64,000 bases of DNA from Tamarix chinensis (lineage: Eukaryota > Streptophyta > Magnoliopsida > Caryophyllales > Tamaricaceae): the NCBI GenBank assembly GCA_030549775.1, contig CM060177.1, forward strand, positions 93,434,736-93,498,735. The letters are read 5' to 3'. The notes below the pieces were generated by a model. The model was not told the DNA's origin. It ran no database searches and worked only from the letters and a program-made list of their open reading frames with translations. Below are positions 11,458-22,123 of the stretch, in pieces. The position numbers and the translations under genes are program-made. Every line of letters starts with the position of its first letter. Position 1 is the first letter of the stretch.

Positions 11458-13020
11458 TAATTTCTCTTTTGAAATTGTTCTTTAAATTTTTTGTTCTGAT
11501 GGAATTCAAAGCAACCAATGAACTTGGATTTTACGGTTCTCAATAGATAACATTATTTCTGTAAGGATATTGGATTATAGTTTGCTACAGATCAAAGTTT
11601 TCACCTCTCGACTCTCTTCCATAGTAAACGGATGACATACGAGACTAAATCTTCCGACAGGTCATTCAGAGGACTAAATTGGTGCAAACTCATAGCTGAG
11701 TTTGATAGTCTACTCAGGTGTTCTTTCATTCTATAACCTGCACATTCCTTATTTGACTATATATGTCCTCTTCCAACATTCTTTTCAGGTTCATCTTCCC
11801 TTCTCCGAAGCTTCATCTAGTGATTTTATCTGCATCAACCATACTACCTTTTTATTTTGTTTGGTTGACTCGTTGGGATTTCTGTGCACGTTTCTTCCCT
11901 TTCTTTGAAAAGTCCATCTCGTTACCATGTTTCTCGACTCGGAAGTTCTGATTCATTTTGGTTTACTTGCTGCAAGAAAACTAGTTGATCAACAGTATCG
12001 AATCTGGGGAGACGTGTCCAGAATCCAGTAACTTTTTAACTCAAACCACCACATGACTCCATTCCCTTCAGGCAACCTACACTGTACTGCTAATGAACAA
12101 CTGTTGCAGTACTACCGGCTGCGACATCTCCTATATTCACCTTCGTTGTGGATGATTCGACGCCGCCTGCCTCATCAACCCAAACATCTTCAAGTGCCTT
12201 CATCACAATGATTGTCTCATCAACGACTGAAAGCCTTTTAAGAATTAATGATAACACAACCATCTTTAAGTATATGCTAATAAGCTCTAAATATCTCAAG
12301 GTCGAAAAAGCAGAAAGGGCTGGAGAAACCATGAGGACAGCGGATGATGTGTTGGAGTACATGTCTTTCGGTATGAACATGAAAAATACATTCTTAAAAT
12401 AATAGTGGTATGATTACATGTTGGAAGAATGATTTTCTGTGTGTAAATTACAATTGGATTGCGGTTGGAAAAAATGGCAAGATAAGAGAGCAGGGATGAT
12501 GCAACAACTCCTTGATCAACATTTAGTTGCATCGGAGAAGATTGCAGCTGAAAGTCGGCATTGATGGGAAAGGTGTTGGGTAATTAAAATAAAACTTCTC
12601 CATTTTCTCAATAACTCTCTTTATGTACCTACTAAATAATCTATATTCTCCACATGTTCTTCACATTTCCACTACTTGTTGACGGGGGAGTGGGGTGGGC
12701 GGTAGGTGTGGAATTACTTAAAAAATTGCATAAAAATACTTGTAATAACTTGAACTTAGAAGACATCAAACTCCATCCTTACTAGCTATTAATTGAATTT
12801 TTCAATTCTCTAGTCCTTCAACCTTGAGTGCATAAGTTTGAGGGACGTTGTGTAAATTGTTGGGGAATGAACAATCTTCAACAATTGCATCATAGTCGGG
12901 CCCAATTCGCTTTCAGCATAGTGATACGACATAATAATTTCATCTTTTAATCTTCGTTCTTTACTATACTTACAACCAACAAAAGGAAGAGGAACATTAC
13001 TATAAGAAAAAATCATACAT

Positions 13021-13209
13021 TAAGTAATGTGGCACTGGGAGATCATAATACAATGTTTCTACTCTCATGTTCAAGCTTATAGGTCTAATAATAGAATTTA
13101 CAGGCTTCTAAATGACATAGAAGAGATATATGGGCAACAGGATATTCAAGATGAATTGTGTAGTTCTATCAAGATCTTTTGGGAACATCTTCACCACAAT
13201 TGCTTAGCA
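13021..13209 (+). pseudogene. LINE (L1-like) ORF2, fragment 1 of 3
   Basis: The plus strand reads LGDHNTMF in one frame, followed in the next by SNNRIYRLLNDIE and then IKIFWEHL. This is the region between endonuclease and RT of plant L1-type ORF2 (a 'GD.NTKFFH...N.I..L.D' pattern). The LINE is cut at 13209 by copia-1 and resumes at 26841. Nothing of the endonuclease or ORF1 is seen upstream, so the LINE seems 5'-truncated, as is usual for target-primed reverse transcription. Confidence 0.65.
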
Positions 13210-14039
13210 TGTTAATATATATTTTAGTTTTATAAAATTATTTCTATTATTTTATATATAAAGTATTTTATATTTTATGTATATATTAATCATTGGTGTG
13301 ATCTATATTAAATTAGATATAAAGTTTGGTCATAAAGTTTATATTACATAGTAATATGTTAGTAATTAAGTCTAACCTTAATCTCTCTATCTAATTCTTG
13401 ATGGTAGAATTAGAATTAACGAAATATGGACGCTAGCATGTGTGTCACGTGATAAGGAAATAAGGGAGATAATAAATTAATTTATATAAAATTTTGCTTT
13501 TGAAATAAGGAGGGAAAAAGGAGTGTTGGTTATAATGACCAAATTCCCACAACTTTGTATGTCAGAAAAATAGTGCACAAAAGTGTGGTGTGTAGTCTCC
13601 TTTCTTCGTAAGTGAATAGTAATAGTTTCAAGACATATACACACATCTTCATACGTACATGAAAGAGAGGGAGATAGGAAAAGACTTCTTCTTCAATTTT
13701 TTTGTGATTTTTTTGTGTGAAATCAAATATGAAGAAGAAAACTAAAGAAGGTCATTATTCCCACTCCTCGTAAGAAGCATGCTCCACAGAGTTTGAGGAA
13801 AAGGGAGTAGAACTACAAAATTTCAATTTTGGTGATCACAAATTGCATTCCTAGTTTAATTAATTATATCAATGGCTAGAGGTATGTCTTAATGATCTTC
13901 AACAAGCATTATAAAGTTAAATTCTATATATTGAATGCTTTTAAGGTGCATTATGGTTATGCACATTTGTCTTTGGATTGTGTATAAATTATATGTATTA
14001 ATTATTGATTATAATTCATGCCATAAATTATGTTTTAAA
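13210..14039 (+). repeat. Copia-1 5' LTR
   Basis: The 830-bp direct repeat starts TGTTAATATATATTTTAG and ends ATTATGTTTTAAA. Its partner is 26008-26840. It is followed by a primer-binding site at 14042. Confidence 0.9.
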
Positions 14040-14041
14040 TT

Positions 14042-14054
14042 TGGTACTAGAGCC
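14042..14054 (+). promoter_or_regulatory. Copia-1 primer-binding site
   Basis: TGGTACTAGAGCC lies two bases after the 5' LTR. It closely resembles the TGGTATCAGAGC site complementary to the 3' end of initiator Met tRNA, the usual primer of plant copia and gypsy elements. Confidence 0.8.
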
Positions 14055-14869
14055 TTAATGGCCTCTATTTTGATGGATTTGATTTAGTGTAATCATAATT
14101 TTTTAATTTGTTTTTTTTATATCTTTGTATGGTCAATTTTTAGAAAATAGTGAAACTGTTCTTTGCTGAAAGGAAACACGATCTGTGTTTCTTAACATTG
14201 GAGGTTCATGTTTTATTTCTAACTCTTGACTTAGGTTTTTGTTGAAGAAACATGCAGGGGGAGGGGGTTGTGTTTTTTCTCTGACTCTCGACAATCTTTG
14301 GAATTAAAAAAACACGAGTGCCCCATGTTTTTCTCCTTTCCTTTTGATTGCTATTCTTTCTATCATGGTTATGTTCCCATGCATTTTAAGGCCATATTTG
14401 GAGAAGTTTTACCTATATAAAGCATGTATCATTTATGATTAGCATGATTAAAATGATTAGGACTTAGCTACAACAATTCTAATCATGGAAAATCTTGCAT
14501 CTTTTTGTTTGATTGATCACATCTAGATTGCATAATATTATTTGCAATGTATTGTGAATATATAATGGGTGTAGTCCCATATGACCATTTATTAGCATAT
14601 GAAAAGTACATTGGATTAAAATATTAAGTCATTATTCTCTATTTATCTATAGGAATTTAGAGTTATGGGATGGCTTAATAGTTTTAATATTAAGATGTAT
14701 GAGTCTATTTGAATTAAATATTTAGCCTATAGGCAATTTTGATGTCTTTTGATTCATGCTATTTGAGTTTTGGCATGCTATGCATTAGTAGAGTATGTAT
14801 ATAGATGTTTTGGCTTCAAATTGATCATAAACATATATATTTAAATTTTGCAACAAATTGTCTTGGTAT

Positions 14870-15256
14870 GTATTCGATGTATGACCTTAGCATTGAGGCC
14901 CTTCAATTGGACAACTATAAAGTTTTGAAGGAGAGAATTATCCTATAACTTAATACTAATGAGTATGTAATCTATGTTGTGACATGGATGAGACTACTAA
15001 GTATCTCAAGCCTGTGATAACTGAAGAAAGCACTAATGAGGGAAAGGATGCACATGAGTGATTGGTGAAAACCATTTGCATAAGTTACATGAATGTCTTC
15101 TTCCATCAGAGGTTCGGTTGATCATTGTCAAAATGTCAATGAATTTCTAAGGGCCATCGATGAGCAATTCATCTATTTGGACAAAGCCTTAGCTAGTACA
15201 TTGATAATGAAGATTTCATCCATGAAGCTCACTACTATTAAGGGTGTGCATGAGCA
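14870..15256 (+). pseudogene. Copia-1 gag, 5' part
   Basis: Translation gives MYDLSIEALQLDNYKVLKER (14879 on), a run with stops, and then an open frame from 15093 with FLRAIDEQF, LDKALASTLIMKISSMKL and GVHEH. These are the conserved words of copia gag (UBN2-type capsid). The frame runs into the inserted gypsy LTR at 15257, and gag resumes at 22050. Copia gag forms the virus-like particle. Confidence 0.8.
15183..15256 (+). repeat. 74-bp target-flank duplication, left copy
   Basis: This gag segment, from AAGCCTTAGCTAG to GTGTGCATGAGCA, is present again at 22050-22123 on the other side of the nested gypsy element, with a handful of differences. A normal LTR-element insertion duplicates about 5 bp. 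Confidence 0.85.
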
Positions 15257-15648
15257 TGACGTAGGTGTATGTCTAGAATTCTCTCAATATTATTCTTCAA
15301 GTGATGAAGAATAAGAAAAATTAACATTCTTGTAGATGGAACCAGATGTGCTTGAAAATTCTTATGCTTCTAATGTTTTGTCAAGTAATTCTTACAAATA
15401 TTATCCATGTTTGCAAGAAGTTCATGTTGATTGAAGATCTTTGATGTAAAAGGCAATGACAATGGATTACAAGGATTACAAAGTATAAGGAAGGCTAAAA
15501 GACTACAAAGTTGAATTATATATGATTACATCTATGTATTACATTATTAAAGTTGTGTAGCTTTGTTATTTTGTAACATACTTTGTAATACTTGTAAATA
15601 ATCATTGTAACTTCTTAAATATGTAATATACCATGCATTAGAAGTTGA

Positions 15649-15688
15649 TTTCATTAATAAGGTCTGCTTAGTGGGCTTATTAATGAAA
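15649..15688 (+). promoter_or_regulatory. U3 inverted repeat upstream of the TATA box
   Basis: TTTCATTAATAAG (15649-15661) and CTTATTAATGAAA (15676-15688) are exact reverse complements around a 14-nt centre, ending about 22 bp before the TATA box. The same structure is in the 3' LTR near 21621-21660. It could be a cruciform or a transcription-factor site. Confidence 0.6.
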
Positions 15689-15709
15689 GGGTATGCATGG
15701 GTGCATGCA

Positions 15710-15717
15710 TATATAAA
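15710..15717 (+). promoter_or_regulatory. CRM-like LTR TATA box
   Basis: TATATAAA is preceded by GTGCATGCA. The identical motif is at 21682-21689 in the 3' LTR. Transcription would start roughly 30 bp downstream, near the ACTCATTGAACTCG stretch. Confidence 0.7.
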
Positions 15718-16062
15718 GCCTTGTACTCATTGAACTCGACATGACATAACATGATATGAAGTTCATTTGTGGATTCAAAAGAGAGAGCATCAAGAGAGAA
15801 CAATGAGTTCTTCTTCTACTCTTCTCCTTCTTCAATTGAGAGTATTGAGGAGTAGTAGAAGTGTTCTATTGAGAAACATAATATTTTTCATTAGAAGGCA
15901 TTAGATCTTGGTATAGATCTAATCCATCCTATCAAAGCAATTGAGAATCATCAACATCAAGTGAATAAGTTGATCGGTTGGTTCATTTTCTGACTTTTTG
16001 ATCCCTTAAAAAATTTTCTTGGTTGTATAAGATTGTTTGAATATAATCTTCTACATCAAAAG

Positions 16063-16076
16063 TGGTATCAAAGCGC
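16063..16076 (+). promoter_or_regulatory. CRM-like primer-binding site
   Basis: TGGTATCAAAGCGC lies four bases after the 5' LTR. It resembles the initiator Met tRNA-complementary site, with some substitutions. Confidence 0.75.
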
Positions 16077-17089
16077 TTTTTGAAGTCGTCATTGCAAGTG
16101 CACAAAAAAATTCCAAGTTCAACAACCACAATCCACCAGTTTGAAGTTCAAGTAAGGTTTGATTCATCTTGATAGAATTCTTTGAATCTTGATGAGTTTT
16201 TGTTGAATATTTGTGAAAACCTGCATGTTACACATGAATCTTGTATAAGATAGAAGGATCTTTCATTGTTTTTGCATGAATCTTGAGTGATGATGCATGT
16301 TAGGTTCGACTTCAAAGTATGAAATTTTGTGTTGAATTTATATGTGAAAGGTTATGCGTGTGATGTGGATGATTTTTAACATGTGAGTTTAAAAACGTTT
16401 ACATGATAATGTGCATGTTTAGGAATCATTTTTTTTGGTTGGTCATGTGTGGCGATCACATCTAGGAGTTGAGATACTTAAGTGTACATGGCATGATGAT
16501 TTTCTTAGTTTAGGGTAGTAGCCAAGTAGTGTGCGTGTGTTTTTGTTTGTTTAAATTGTGTGTTTTGGTGTGAGTGTGTTATAATATTATGATTCATTAT
16601 CAAGTAGAATTAGTTTAGTTTGAATTATTATTTTCCCTACATGAAATTTTACTTGACATATTTGAATACATGCATAAGGGTTGAAGATATTTTTGAGAAG
16701 GGTTTTCAAACAAACTTGCATAATTCTACAATAAGATTTTACCAAGATTAGTTTTAGTGTGTTTATTTTTGTTTTGTGTTGGAATGCTGTGCATTTTATT
16801 CATTGAACTTAAGTTATTATACAAGAATCGAATAAGAACCATATAGCGGGGATAAGGTGGTTCAGTTTTAATTAATTAAAACTTAAAGTTAAACTCGAGT
16901 GTGGTATAGTGTTGGGGTAATCAATCATGGAGGGAGTATAAAATTTCCAAGCCATGTTTGAATATATTCAAAAACTCTCCAATAATTTGGATGCCTCTAA
17001 TGCACACCTTAGATAAATAATTGCTATACAAATGCAAATACAAAAATTAGAGTTTAGGTTAGTCGAAAAAGATTTGGACCAAAAGGCCT

Positions 17090-18142
17090 AAGAACATAGA
17101 GAATTATATGGGGATAGATTTGGGAGTGCTATGAAATCAAATAATCCAATTAAGGGAATTTATTTGAATTCAAGAATAGACCATGAATAAGAGTCTATAG
17201 GAAGTGGAAGTAATATAAAGCTCAATGACCATCAACCTAAGTATCGTCAAAAGGAGGATAAGGGCATTAAGTTTGATCTTCCCGAATTTGATGGTAAGCT
17301 TGATGTGGACTCATTTCTTGAATGGAAACATGAAGTGGAGGCTATCTTTGATTTTAAAGATAATTAAAATGAGAAAAAAGTGTGAAATAGCTACTCTTAA
17401 GTTTAAGAAGTTTTCTATAATATGGTACAATAATCTAAAGAGGACTAGGGAATGAGAGGGTCAATCAAAGATTAAATCTTAGGAGAAACTTAAGAAACAT
17501 CTAAGGAATAAATTTATACCTAAGGAGTGTGAACAAGACAATTATATCAAATTGACTACTCTTATGTAAGGACTACTAAGTGTTGAAGAGTATGTTAGGG
17601 AATTCGAAAGGTTGGCACTAGTATGTTATATCCACAAAAGGAAGGAAAAAACTTGTACTAGAATTTAGGAGGCCTTAACATGATAATTCAAGACAAGGCA
17701 AAAACTTGTATTTATGATTCTTTAAATTACATGATTAAACTTTCCCTAAGATTTGAAAAAAATTAAATCCACTAAACCTCATACTAAGCAAAGTACTCCA
17801 TCTACAAAGTACTACTTAAATAACCAAATAACAAAATTTGGAGTGAATACTTCAACTTCTACCAATCTTGATAACAGACAAGGAATTAATAGAGAGGATA
17901 AAAGCAAAAATAAATTAAATGAAGTCTCTACTAGGCAATGTTTCAAATGGCAAGGGTTTGGACACTTCGCTCTCGAATGCCCTAATCAAAGGGTATTATC
18001 AATACAAGAGATTAAAGCCATGGAGACATATGAGGAAGATCCTAAATTTGAGCTTTTTGAGAAAATATCTAGTGAATCTAAGGAAGAAGAGAGTGTTTTT
18101 TTTTTATGTATTGGAGCTAGTACTTCAAGCACAAGATACTGA
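17090..18142 (+). pseudogene. CRM-like gag with zinc knuckle
   Basis: The frame around 17245-17380 reads GIKFDLPEFDGKLDVDSFLE and then W, the gypsy gag capsid start ('..P.F.G..D...YLEW'). It continues with EYVREFERLALVCYI (17590-17635) after several stops. A zinc knuckle, CFKWQGFGHFALEC, is at 17938-17979. The second Cys of the CCHC box is Trp, so the knuckle is damaged. The open frame 17753-18142 is the C-terminal part of gag. Gag would coat the RNA genome. At least four stops interrupt the gene. Confidence 0.8.
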
Positions 18143-18179
18143 GTAACCTACTCAAAGGAAGAAGATATTTAAGATAAAA

Positions 18180-18480
18180 GGGAGAGTAGGAGATATAGTT
18201 TGTTGTATTATCATTGATAGTAGATCTTGTACCAACATAGCCAATGAGATGATGGTTAAGGATTTGGATTTGAAAACTACACCACATCTAAAGACATATT
18301 CCTCTTCAATGGTTGAATAAGGATACGGGAATCAAGGTAATAAAACAAACCCTAGTATCATTCAAAATTGGTAACTACCATGATGAGGTTCTATATAATG
18401 TTTTACCTATGGATGCCTGTGGAATCTTATTAGGTAGACCAACAATACTTGGTATTACTAATTAATATCTAGTTGAGAAG
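18180..18480 (+). pseudogene. CRM-like aspartic protease remnant
   Basis: GDIVCCIIIDSRSCTNIANE at 18193-18252 is the protease active-site strand. The usual D-[SG]-G is replaced by DSR. The rest of the domain, to about 18460, is split by stops and a frameshift. Confidence 0.65.
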
Positions 18481-18559
18481 GAAAATAAGAAGCATAAACT
18501 TAAACCTTCTTAGAGCGATAATAAGAGCATAGTCAAGAATAGCAAGAGTTTATTCTTAC

Positions 18560-19703
18560 ATGAAAAGACTATGGTCAAATGTATTTAAGAAGAAGGAAGT
18601 TTTTGTGGTTATGAAAGAATATATACAAGGGGAGAGAGATAATGATAACTCTCAATTAGATAAACTCCTTGATGAGTATCACAATATTTTTCCTAATGAG
18701 TTTCCACCTGTATTGCCACCTAAGAGGGAAATAGAACATGCCATATATTTAATTCTTGATGTGTCCTTATCTAATAGGCCTGCATAACTATGTAATCAAG
18801 AGGAGGCTAAGGAGTTAGAAAAAAAATCCAAGAGCTCAAAAGAAAAGGGTATATGAGGAAAAGCATAAGTCTGTGTTGTGTGCTTGCATTATTAGCCCCT
18901 AAAAAGGATGGTACATGGCATACGTTTATTGAATCAAGAGCTATTAACAATATCACTATCAAATATAGATTTCTGATGCTAATATTAGATGATATGTTAG
19001 ATGACTTATGTGAAGCATGGGTATTCTCCAAGATTTATTTGAGAAGCGGATATCATCATATGAGAATAAGAAAGGGCATGAGTGGATAAATGCATTCAAA
19101 ACTAAATTCCATCTTTATGAGGGGAGGGTGATGCCCATTGGCTTATGTAATGCACCAAGTTCATTTATGAGATTGATGAATGAAGTTCTTCAACATTTTT
19201 TCATAATTCTCATTGTAGCATACTTAGATGATATACTTGTGTACATTCAAAGTGAGCATAACCATCTTATTCATCTAAGGAAATTATTTGATAAACTATG
19301 GGAGACTAAACTCTATGGAAAAATGGATAAATGTGACTTTATGCTTGCAAGTATAGTTTTCCTTGGATACATAGTGAGTAGCGAAGGTATTAAGGTTTAT
19401 CCCCTCAAAATTGAGGCTATTAAGGATTGGCCAACACCTAAGGATATTCATGAAGTGAGGAGTTTTCATGGTTTGGCAAGTTCCTATAGGAGATTCATTA
19501 AGGATTTTTCTACTACTATCGTACCGATAACCCAACTTATGAAAAAGGGTGAATTTAATTGGAGTGAGGATGCAATTAGGGTCTTCCAAAATTTGAAAAA
19601 TAAGCTATGCAATGCACTAGTACTAGCTTTAACCGACTTTGAGAAGTTATTTAAAGTTACGTGTGATGCAATTTGGGTAGGGATAGGAGGTTTACTCTCA
19701 TAG
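18560..19703 (+). pseudogene. CRM-like reverse transcriptase
   Basis: The region runs through FPNEFPPVLPPKREIEHAIY (18691-18750) and APKKDGTWH with the first RT strands (18895). After a frame change come IYLRSGYHHMRI (19033-19068), then FHLYEGRVMPIGLCNAPSSF and the YLDDILVY catalytic box at 19221-19244. It ends with FLGYIVSSEGIKVYP and the thumb. A 228-aa open frame (19017-19703) covers most of the palm and thumb, with the RT/RNase H connection WSEDAIRVFQNLK. The YLDD aspartates are intact, but frame breaks at 18790 and 19020-19090 and a stop at 19702 kill the polyprotein. Confidence 0.88.
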
Positions 19704-20120
19704 GAAAAATAAGCTATTGCCTTTTTTAATGAGAAATTGAATGGAGTGAGGCTGAATTATTCCACTTGTATTAAAGAATTCTATACCATTATATGAAGTC
19801 TAAAAATATGAAGTCATTACCTAAGGACTAAGCCATGTGTTTTGCATTTGGACCATAAGAGTTTGAAATATTATCATAGGCAACATAAAATTAGTCTAAA
19901 GCATGCAAAATGGGTTGCTTTCTTACAATCCTTCATGTTTTTTGTAAAAAATTTCGATGTTAAAGAAAATGGTATAGCCGATGCTTTATCTCATATATCC
20001 ATGATATTAATCATGTTGGATGTTAAGTTATTTGGATTTGAGATGTTAAATGAATTATATAACAAAGATGAGGATTTTGTTGACATCTCTTCAAACTTAA
20101 TAAGTCGTGTATAAATCATT
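19704..20120 (+). pseudogene. CRM-like RNase H
   Basis: KVTCDAIWVGIGGLLS before a stop at 19701 is the first RNase H strand with its Asp. The domain continues as HLDHKSLKYYHRQHKISLKH (19845 on), then FDVKENGIADALSH, the conserved C-terminal 'Y..G..N..ADALSR' region. Several stops lie between 19700 and 19840. Confidence 0.8.
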
Positions 20121-20139
20121 CTAGTGTACGTGATCTACT

Positions 20140-21010
20140 TGTTAAAGAAGTACGTGAGGGAGGTATAGCTGGTCATTTTGAAGCTCATAAGACCATGGAA
20201 ATACTACAAGAAAATTTCTACCGGCCACGGATGACACAACTAGTACAAACAATTATAGGAAGATGCATAACTTGTCAAAAAAGTAAAAGTTTCTTCCATA
20301 AGAATTTGTATACTCTTTTACTAATTCTTGATCAAGCTTGGAAAAGTGTTAGCATGGATTTTATTTTGGGATTACCAAGGACGTAGAGGGGTAAAGATTC
20401 TATTCTTATGGTAGTAGATTGATTTTAAAAAATGATACATTTTATACCTTGTAACAAGACTAATAATGAAACACATGTAGTAGACTTATATTTTCAAGAA
20501 ATAGTAAGGTTACATGGAGTTCCCAAACATATAGTATCGGATAGAGATGTAAAATTCTTAAGTTACTTTTGGAAGACACTTTAACACATGTTATGTACTA
20601 AGCTGTTGTTTAGTACTTCTCATCATCCACAAATGGAAGGTCAAACCAAAGTGACTAATAGAAATCAAGGTACTTTGCTACGAGGGTTGGTGAATAAGAG
20701 TACCAAATATTGGAATATAAAGCTTGCACATACTGAGGTTGCATATAATAAAAGTTCTTTTAGTATAACTCAATCGAGTCCTTTTGAGGTTGTCTATGGG
20801 TTTAATCCTTATCTACCTATTGATATGTTATCATTTAATAGATTAAATATAAAGAATTATGATTTCAAGGAAAGAATAGAATTATTTAAGAAAAATCATC
20901 AACAAATTAAAGACAACATTGAAAAATCAAATGCTAGATACCAAGCTCAAGCAAATAAAAATAAAATTCAACAAGTGTTTAAAATAGGGGTTTGGTATGG
21001 TAAAATTTGA
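20140..21010 (+). pseudogene. CRM-like integrase (zinc finger and core)
   Basis: An HHCC-type finger is visible as AGHFEAHKTME then GRCITCQKSK (20167-20286). The catalytic core follows with SMDFILGLPRT and its first Asp (20350-20385), then [20 protein letters not shown] with the second Asp (20514-20573). After a stop comes HHPQMEGQTKVTNRNQGTLL with the region of the Glu (20620 on), then SPFEVVYGFNPYLPIDML. Integrase would insert the cDNA into chromosomes. Stops at 20384, 20420-20430 and 20583 disrupt it. Confidence 0.85.
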
Positions 21011-21049
21011 GAAAAGAGATATTTCCAAACATAAGAAAAAAATAAACTA

Positions 21050-21382
21050 ATGCTAAGAGCTTATGGACCCTTTCAAATATTAAGAAAATTTGAAAATAAT
21101 GCTTATGAACTTGAATTCCCTGAACATTATGGAGGAATATCTAGGACTTTCAACATTGGTGACTTATCTCCTTATTATAGTGATGCTAATTTGAGGGAAA
21201 ATTATTCTTTACAAGGGGAGAATGATGCAAAAGCATATCTAGAACACTCTCAACCTTATTCTTCAAGTGATGAAGAACAAGAAGAATTATCATACTTGGA
21301 GATAGAACCCATTGTGTTTGAAAATTGTTATGTTTCTAATGTTTTATTAAATAATTCTAGCAATTATTATACATGTTTATAA
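21050..21382 (+). pseudogene. CRM-like integrase C-terminus reaching into the 3' LTR
   Basis: The open frame begins MLRAYGPFQILRKFENNAYE and continues ISRTFNIGDLSPYYSDANLR, the gypsy integrase C-terminal module. The frame crosses the PPT (coding for LQGENDA) and continues for about 160 nt inside the 3' LTR, with an acidic, serine-rich tail (SSSDEEQEELSYLEIEP). CRM-type chromoviruses are known to carry a C-terminal motif in this position, but I cannot confirm a true chromodomain or CR motif here. Confidence 0.75.
21211..21222 (+). promoter_or_regulatory. CRM-like polypurine tract
   Basis: ACAAGGGGAGAA directly precedes the TGATGC start of the 3' LTR. It primes plus-strand cDNA synthesis in this class. 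Confidence 0.8.
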
Positions 21383-22028
21383 GAATTTTATGTTTACTGA
21401 ATATCTTTTATGTACAAGAAAATGAAAATTTATTACAATGATTACAAAGTACAAGGAAGAACAAGGCTAGAAGACTACACAATTGAATTACATACGATTA
21501 CATCTAAGTATTACATTATTAAAGTTGTGTAGCTTTGTTATTTTGTTGTAGACTTTATAATACTTATAAATTGTCATTGTAACTTTTTAAATATGTATTG
21601 TACCATGCATTAGAGGTTGATTTCATTAATAAGGGCTAATTATTGGCCTTATTAATGAAAGGGCCTGCATGGGTGCATGCATATATAAAGCCTTGTACTC
21701 ATTGAACTCGATATGACATAACATGATATGAAGTTCATTTGTGAATTCAAAAGAGAGAGCATCACAAGAAAAGGGAGTTCTTATTCTTTATTCTCCTTCT
21801 TTAATTGAGAGTATTGTGGATTAGCAAGAGTGTTCTATTAAGAAATGGAATATTTCTCATTATAAAGCATTATATATTGGTATAGATCTAATCCACCCTA
21901 TCAAAGCATTTGAGAATCATCAACATCAAGTGAATAAGTCGATCGGTTGGTTCATTTTTGTGACTTTGTAATCCCTCAAAAAAATTTCCTAGTTGTAGAA
22001 GATTGTTTGCAGATAATCTTTCACAACA
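21223..22028 (+). repeat. CRM-like 3' LTR
   Basis: This 806-bp copy is collinear with 15257-16058. It starts TGATGCAAAAGCATATCTAG and ends TTTCACAACA. Its TATA box is at 21682-21689. Confidence 0.88.
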
Positions 22029-22049
22029 AAATCTCACTACTATTCAGAA
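22029..22049 (+). other. Filler sequence at the right junction of the nested gypsy element
   Basis: Twenty-one bases lie between the LTR end and the 74-bp duplicate. They contain CTCACTACTATT, a 12-mer also present in the gag segment at 15229-15240. This looks like template switching during repair. Confidence 0.65.
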
Positions 22050-22123
22050 AAGGCCTTAGCTAGTACATTGATAATGAAGCTTTCATCCATAAAGCTCATT
22101 ACTATTAAGGGTGTGCATGAGCA
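22050..22123 (+). repeat. 74-bp target-flank duplication, right copy
   Basis: This is a second copy of the gag segment at 15183-15256. From here copia-1 gag continues in the original direction. Confidence 0.85.

Larger units (their letters stand above)
9979..13020. other. Unrecognised 3-kb region, no supported gene
   Basis: The base composition is more balanced than in the surroundings, and the region does not look like any transposon I know. Short overlapping open frames occur on both strands at 11702-11951 and 12090-12532, but none has a recognisable domain or a convincing start and splice pattern. It could hold a decayed or non-coding gene. A strong short hairpin (10854-10912) and a TA/TG microsatellite (11427-11457) lie inside it. 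Confidence 0.4.
15257..16058 (+). repeat. CRM-like 5' LTR
   Basis: It begins TGACGTAGGTGTATGTCTAG and ends TCTACATCA, and is collinear with 21223-22028. It contains a TATA box at 15710-15717 and a 13-bp inverted repeat just upstream. The first 160 bp are homologous to the end of pol, which lies in the 3' LTR. Confidence 0.88.
15257..22028 (+). mobile_element. Ty3/gypsy chromovirus-like element (CRM-like), nested in copia-1
   Basis: LTRs of 802 bp (15257-16058) and 806 bp (21223-22028) enclose gag, protease, RT, RNase H and integrase in gypsy order. A PBS (16063) and PPT (21211-21222) are present. The last pol frame runs about 160 bp into the 3' LTR (to 21382), a trait I associate with the CRM group of centromeric chromoviruses. 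The lineage call also rests on the C-terminal wording (YGGISRTFNIGDLSPYYSD). Stops and frameshifts affect gag, protease and RT. The right junction lacks a 5-bp target duplication and shows filler sequence plus a 74-bp duplicate of gag. Confidence 0.85.
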
